The position numbers and the translations under genes were made by a program. Of a stretch of 64,000 bases of DNA, positions 62,682-64,000 are shown piece after piece (within the stretch, counting starts at the first letter, position 1; each line of letters starts with the position of its first letter). The DNA is from Yanshouia hominis (lineage in GTDB: Bacteria > Bacillota > Clostridia > Oscillospirales > Ruminococcaceae). Under the pieces are notes generated by a model. The model saw nothing but the letters and a program-made list of their open reading frames with translations. It ran no database searches and was not told the origin of the DNA. The stretch covers positions 1-64,000 of the forward strand of contig JACRTB010000003.1 of assembly GCA_014385025.1 (NCBI GenBank), read 5' to 3'.

Positions 62682-64000
62682 TTAGACGAAAAAAGGGGTA
62701 GGATCCTCCAGGAACTTTTTATATTGTTCAACAATCTCATCCAGCTGCGACTCGGTCTTTCGTCCAGTGGCATCATATCCAATCAGTTCCGGCGCCGCCA
62801 TAAAAATAGCTTCCTCATTGTTCGCAACTTCGTCGTTACCACGCTTCCGAACAAAAATAACAGAAGCCTTTACACCAGCGCCAAAATGTGCAAAGGCGCA
62901 CTGAGGCAGGCTCACAACCGCCAGCAGTTGGAACCTCTCTAAAATGAAATCTCGCACATATTGGGAAGAGCTGTTTGTCAAAATCCCATCAGGCAAAACG
63001 ATAGCTGCTTTTCCGGTACCCAGTTTGAGAAACTCACAAATGCGTTCAACAAACAGAACTTCCGAACTCTGGTTCTTTCTGGGCTTTGCTTTCCCCTTTT
63101 TGTCATAAGTATTACCCAACTCAAAAGTGCTTAGATACGGTTTTTCAGCCCCGTTCACCGTAGAACCAAAAGGAGGATTGGTCAAAATCAGATCAAACTT
63201 ATCCTTTTGGAAGCCAGAATTATGCGCCGCAATCTTATCAATGCTCTCTAATGCATCGTAGCTGATCACATTGGTATGTCCATCATCATGCACGATCATA
63301 TTCATCTTTGCGACACGTGCAATTTCGTCATTGATTTCGATTCCGTAGAGATGCTTCTCCGCAAAATCATGCCAATAACGATAGTGGTCAGCACTGCCTT
63401 TTTCGTAATACTCGGTAGCCTGATGGCGAATATAATCCAGTGCATACAGCAAGAACCCACCCGACCCACAGGAAGTATCCAGCACATCCCAGTCGTGTTC
63501 CGGCTCCATCATCTTTACAGCAAACTCAATGATCGGACGAGGAGTAAAATACTGGCCAAAATCACCTTTGAAAAATCCGTCCATGAACTGTTCAAATGCA
63601 ACACCTTTTACATCAAGGTCCGTTTTGTTCAGGTTAATTGCTTCAAGATGGGAAACCACCGTCCGCAGCACTCGATCATCCACTTTGATAGAGTCAGTAA
63701 AGACCTCAGGGTCTTTCTTTTTCTGCTCATCGTACAAAGCATTGATTCGTTCAGCCAATTTAGAAGCCGGTTCGTGTGTCTTTATCTGGAACTGGTAAGG
63801 CTCACCTTTTTTCCGAGGTTTTTGCTCATCACTGATTTTTACAAAAATCAATTTACACAGTTCACCAAAAGCGGTCGGCGGAGAAAGGCGACCACCACCC
63901 CACAGTGTTTGGTGGCATTTCTTAATAGCAGCAATTAAATCTTCTCGGTCTACCGGCTTAATATCATTTTCGCTTCCCTTATAGAATCTAAATTCTTGGG
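62682..64000 (-). CDS. hsdM: Type I DNA methyltransferase HsdM, 5' part beyond the window
   Basis: The minus-strand frame is open from 62682 through the window edge at 64000. It shows REDLIAAIKKCHQTLWGGGR before the methylase, then the HsdM core: GQYFTPRPIIEF, the SAM motif LDTSCGSGGFLLYALDYIRH, and the catalytic LILTNPPFG (NPPF) for N6-adenine methylation. It ends EQYKKFLEDPTPFFV. At least 439 residues are visible. The LWGGGR...FGELCKLIFVKIS region is typical of HsdM forms that carry an HsdR-N-like domain at their N-terminus, which would lie off the window. It heads the visible operon. Confidence 0.93.
   Translation of the reverse strand, partial: QEFRFYKGSENDIKPVDREDLIAAIKKCHQTLWGGGRLSPPTAFGELCKLIFVKISDEQKPRKKGEPYQFQIKTHEPASKLAERINALYDEQKKKDPEVFTDSIKVDDRVLRTVVSHLEAINLNKTDLDVKGVAFEQFMDGFFKGDFGQYFTPRPIIEFAVKMMEPEHDWDVLDTSCGSGGFLLYALDYIRHQATEYYEKGSADHYRYWHDFAEKHLYGIEINDEIARVAKMNMIVHDDGHTNVISYDALESIDKIAAHNSGFQKDKFDLILTNPPFGSTVNGAEKPYLSTFELGNTYDKKGKAKPRKNQSSEVLFVERICEFLKLGTGKAAIVLPDGILTNSSSQYVRDFILERFQLLAVVSLPQCAFAHFGAGVKASVIFVRKRGNDEVANNEEAIFMAAPELIGYDATGRKTESQLDEIVEQYKKFLEDPTPFFV

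Overview
The window looks like an accessory-rich stretch from a gut-type Bacillota of class Clostridia (Oscillospiraceae/Ruminococcaceae-like). This rests on the mix of TndX-type and other large serine recombinases, MobV and MobA/MobL relaxases, paired Xis/tyrosine-integrase modules, many ICE-associated small DUF families, strong AGGAGG ribosome sites with some TTG/CTG starts, and the absence of outer-membrane genes. No rRNA, tRNA or CRISPR array was seen. The genus assignment is an inference.

Layout. 1-2.8 kb: edge of an IS256-type transposase, decayed integration debris and a Fic enzyme. 3-15.2 kb: metK plus a radical SAM/SPASM enzyme, a divergent paralog of that enzyme that has lost its iron-sulfur cysteines, a small alarmone synthetase, a TetR-type regulator, and a one-way run of Ca2+-type P-ATPase, AI-2E-family permease, VTT/DedA protein, cardiolipin synthase and an XRE regulator. 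15.2-15.84 kb: no convincing gene, but dense nested hairpins ending in a terminator, so a candidate large structured RNA. 15.9-19.1 kb: a secreted CAP protein, a decayed regulator, Xis, integrase and a site resembling the guaA 3' end. 19.1-25.6 kb: a LysR-divergent redox operon (MATE, aldo/keto reductase, iron alcohol dehydrogenase, DUF6282-like hydrolase, carboxymuconolactone decarboxylase-cupin). 25.6-32.1 kb: a mobilizable element with MobV relaxase, RepA-like ATPase, MobC, integrase, Xis and an XRE gene broken by a late stop. 32.1-39.1 kb: a TndX-type element with MobA/MobL, primase and helicase. 39.2-52.1 kb: a GC-rich cargo block with a DUF6076 protein, a sigma-like protein, a MalT-like LuxR ATPase, a DUF2442 protein, five consecutive lipoproteins, two DUF3137-like proteins and a DUF3592-like protein. 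A second guaA-like site follows at 52.22 kb. 52.4-58.8 kb: another mobilizable element (serine recombinase, MobV, RepA-N, cysteine-rich VLP protein, PD-(D/E)XK-like protein, XRE regulator). 58.8-64 kb: a minus-strand defence operon of HsdM, HsdS, a DGQHR-like/deoxyribosyltransferase-like fusion and an Mrr-like endonuclease.

How the parts work together. The window reads as nested or tandem elements sharing two kinds of landmark: TTATTCCCACTCGC at 18941 and 52223, and an oriT-like block shared by the MobV and MobA/MobL elements at 27.7 and 36.1 kb. The most novel candidates are the HsdM/HsdS/DGQHR-fusion/Mrr operon, the 640-nt structured region, the lipoprotein cluster under a MalT-like regulator, and the radical SAM enzyme with its cysteine-less partner. 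All functional statements come from reading motifs by eye; no search was run.
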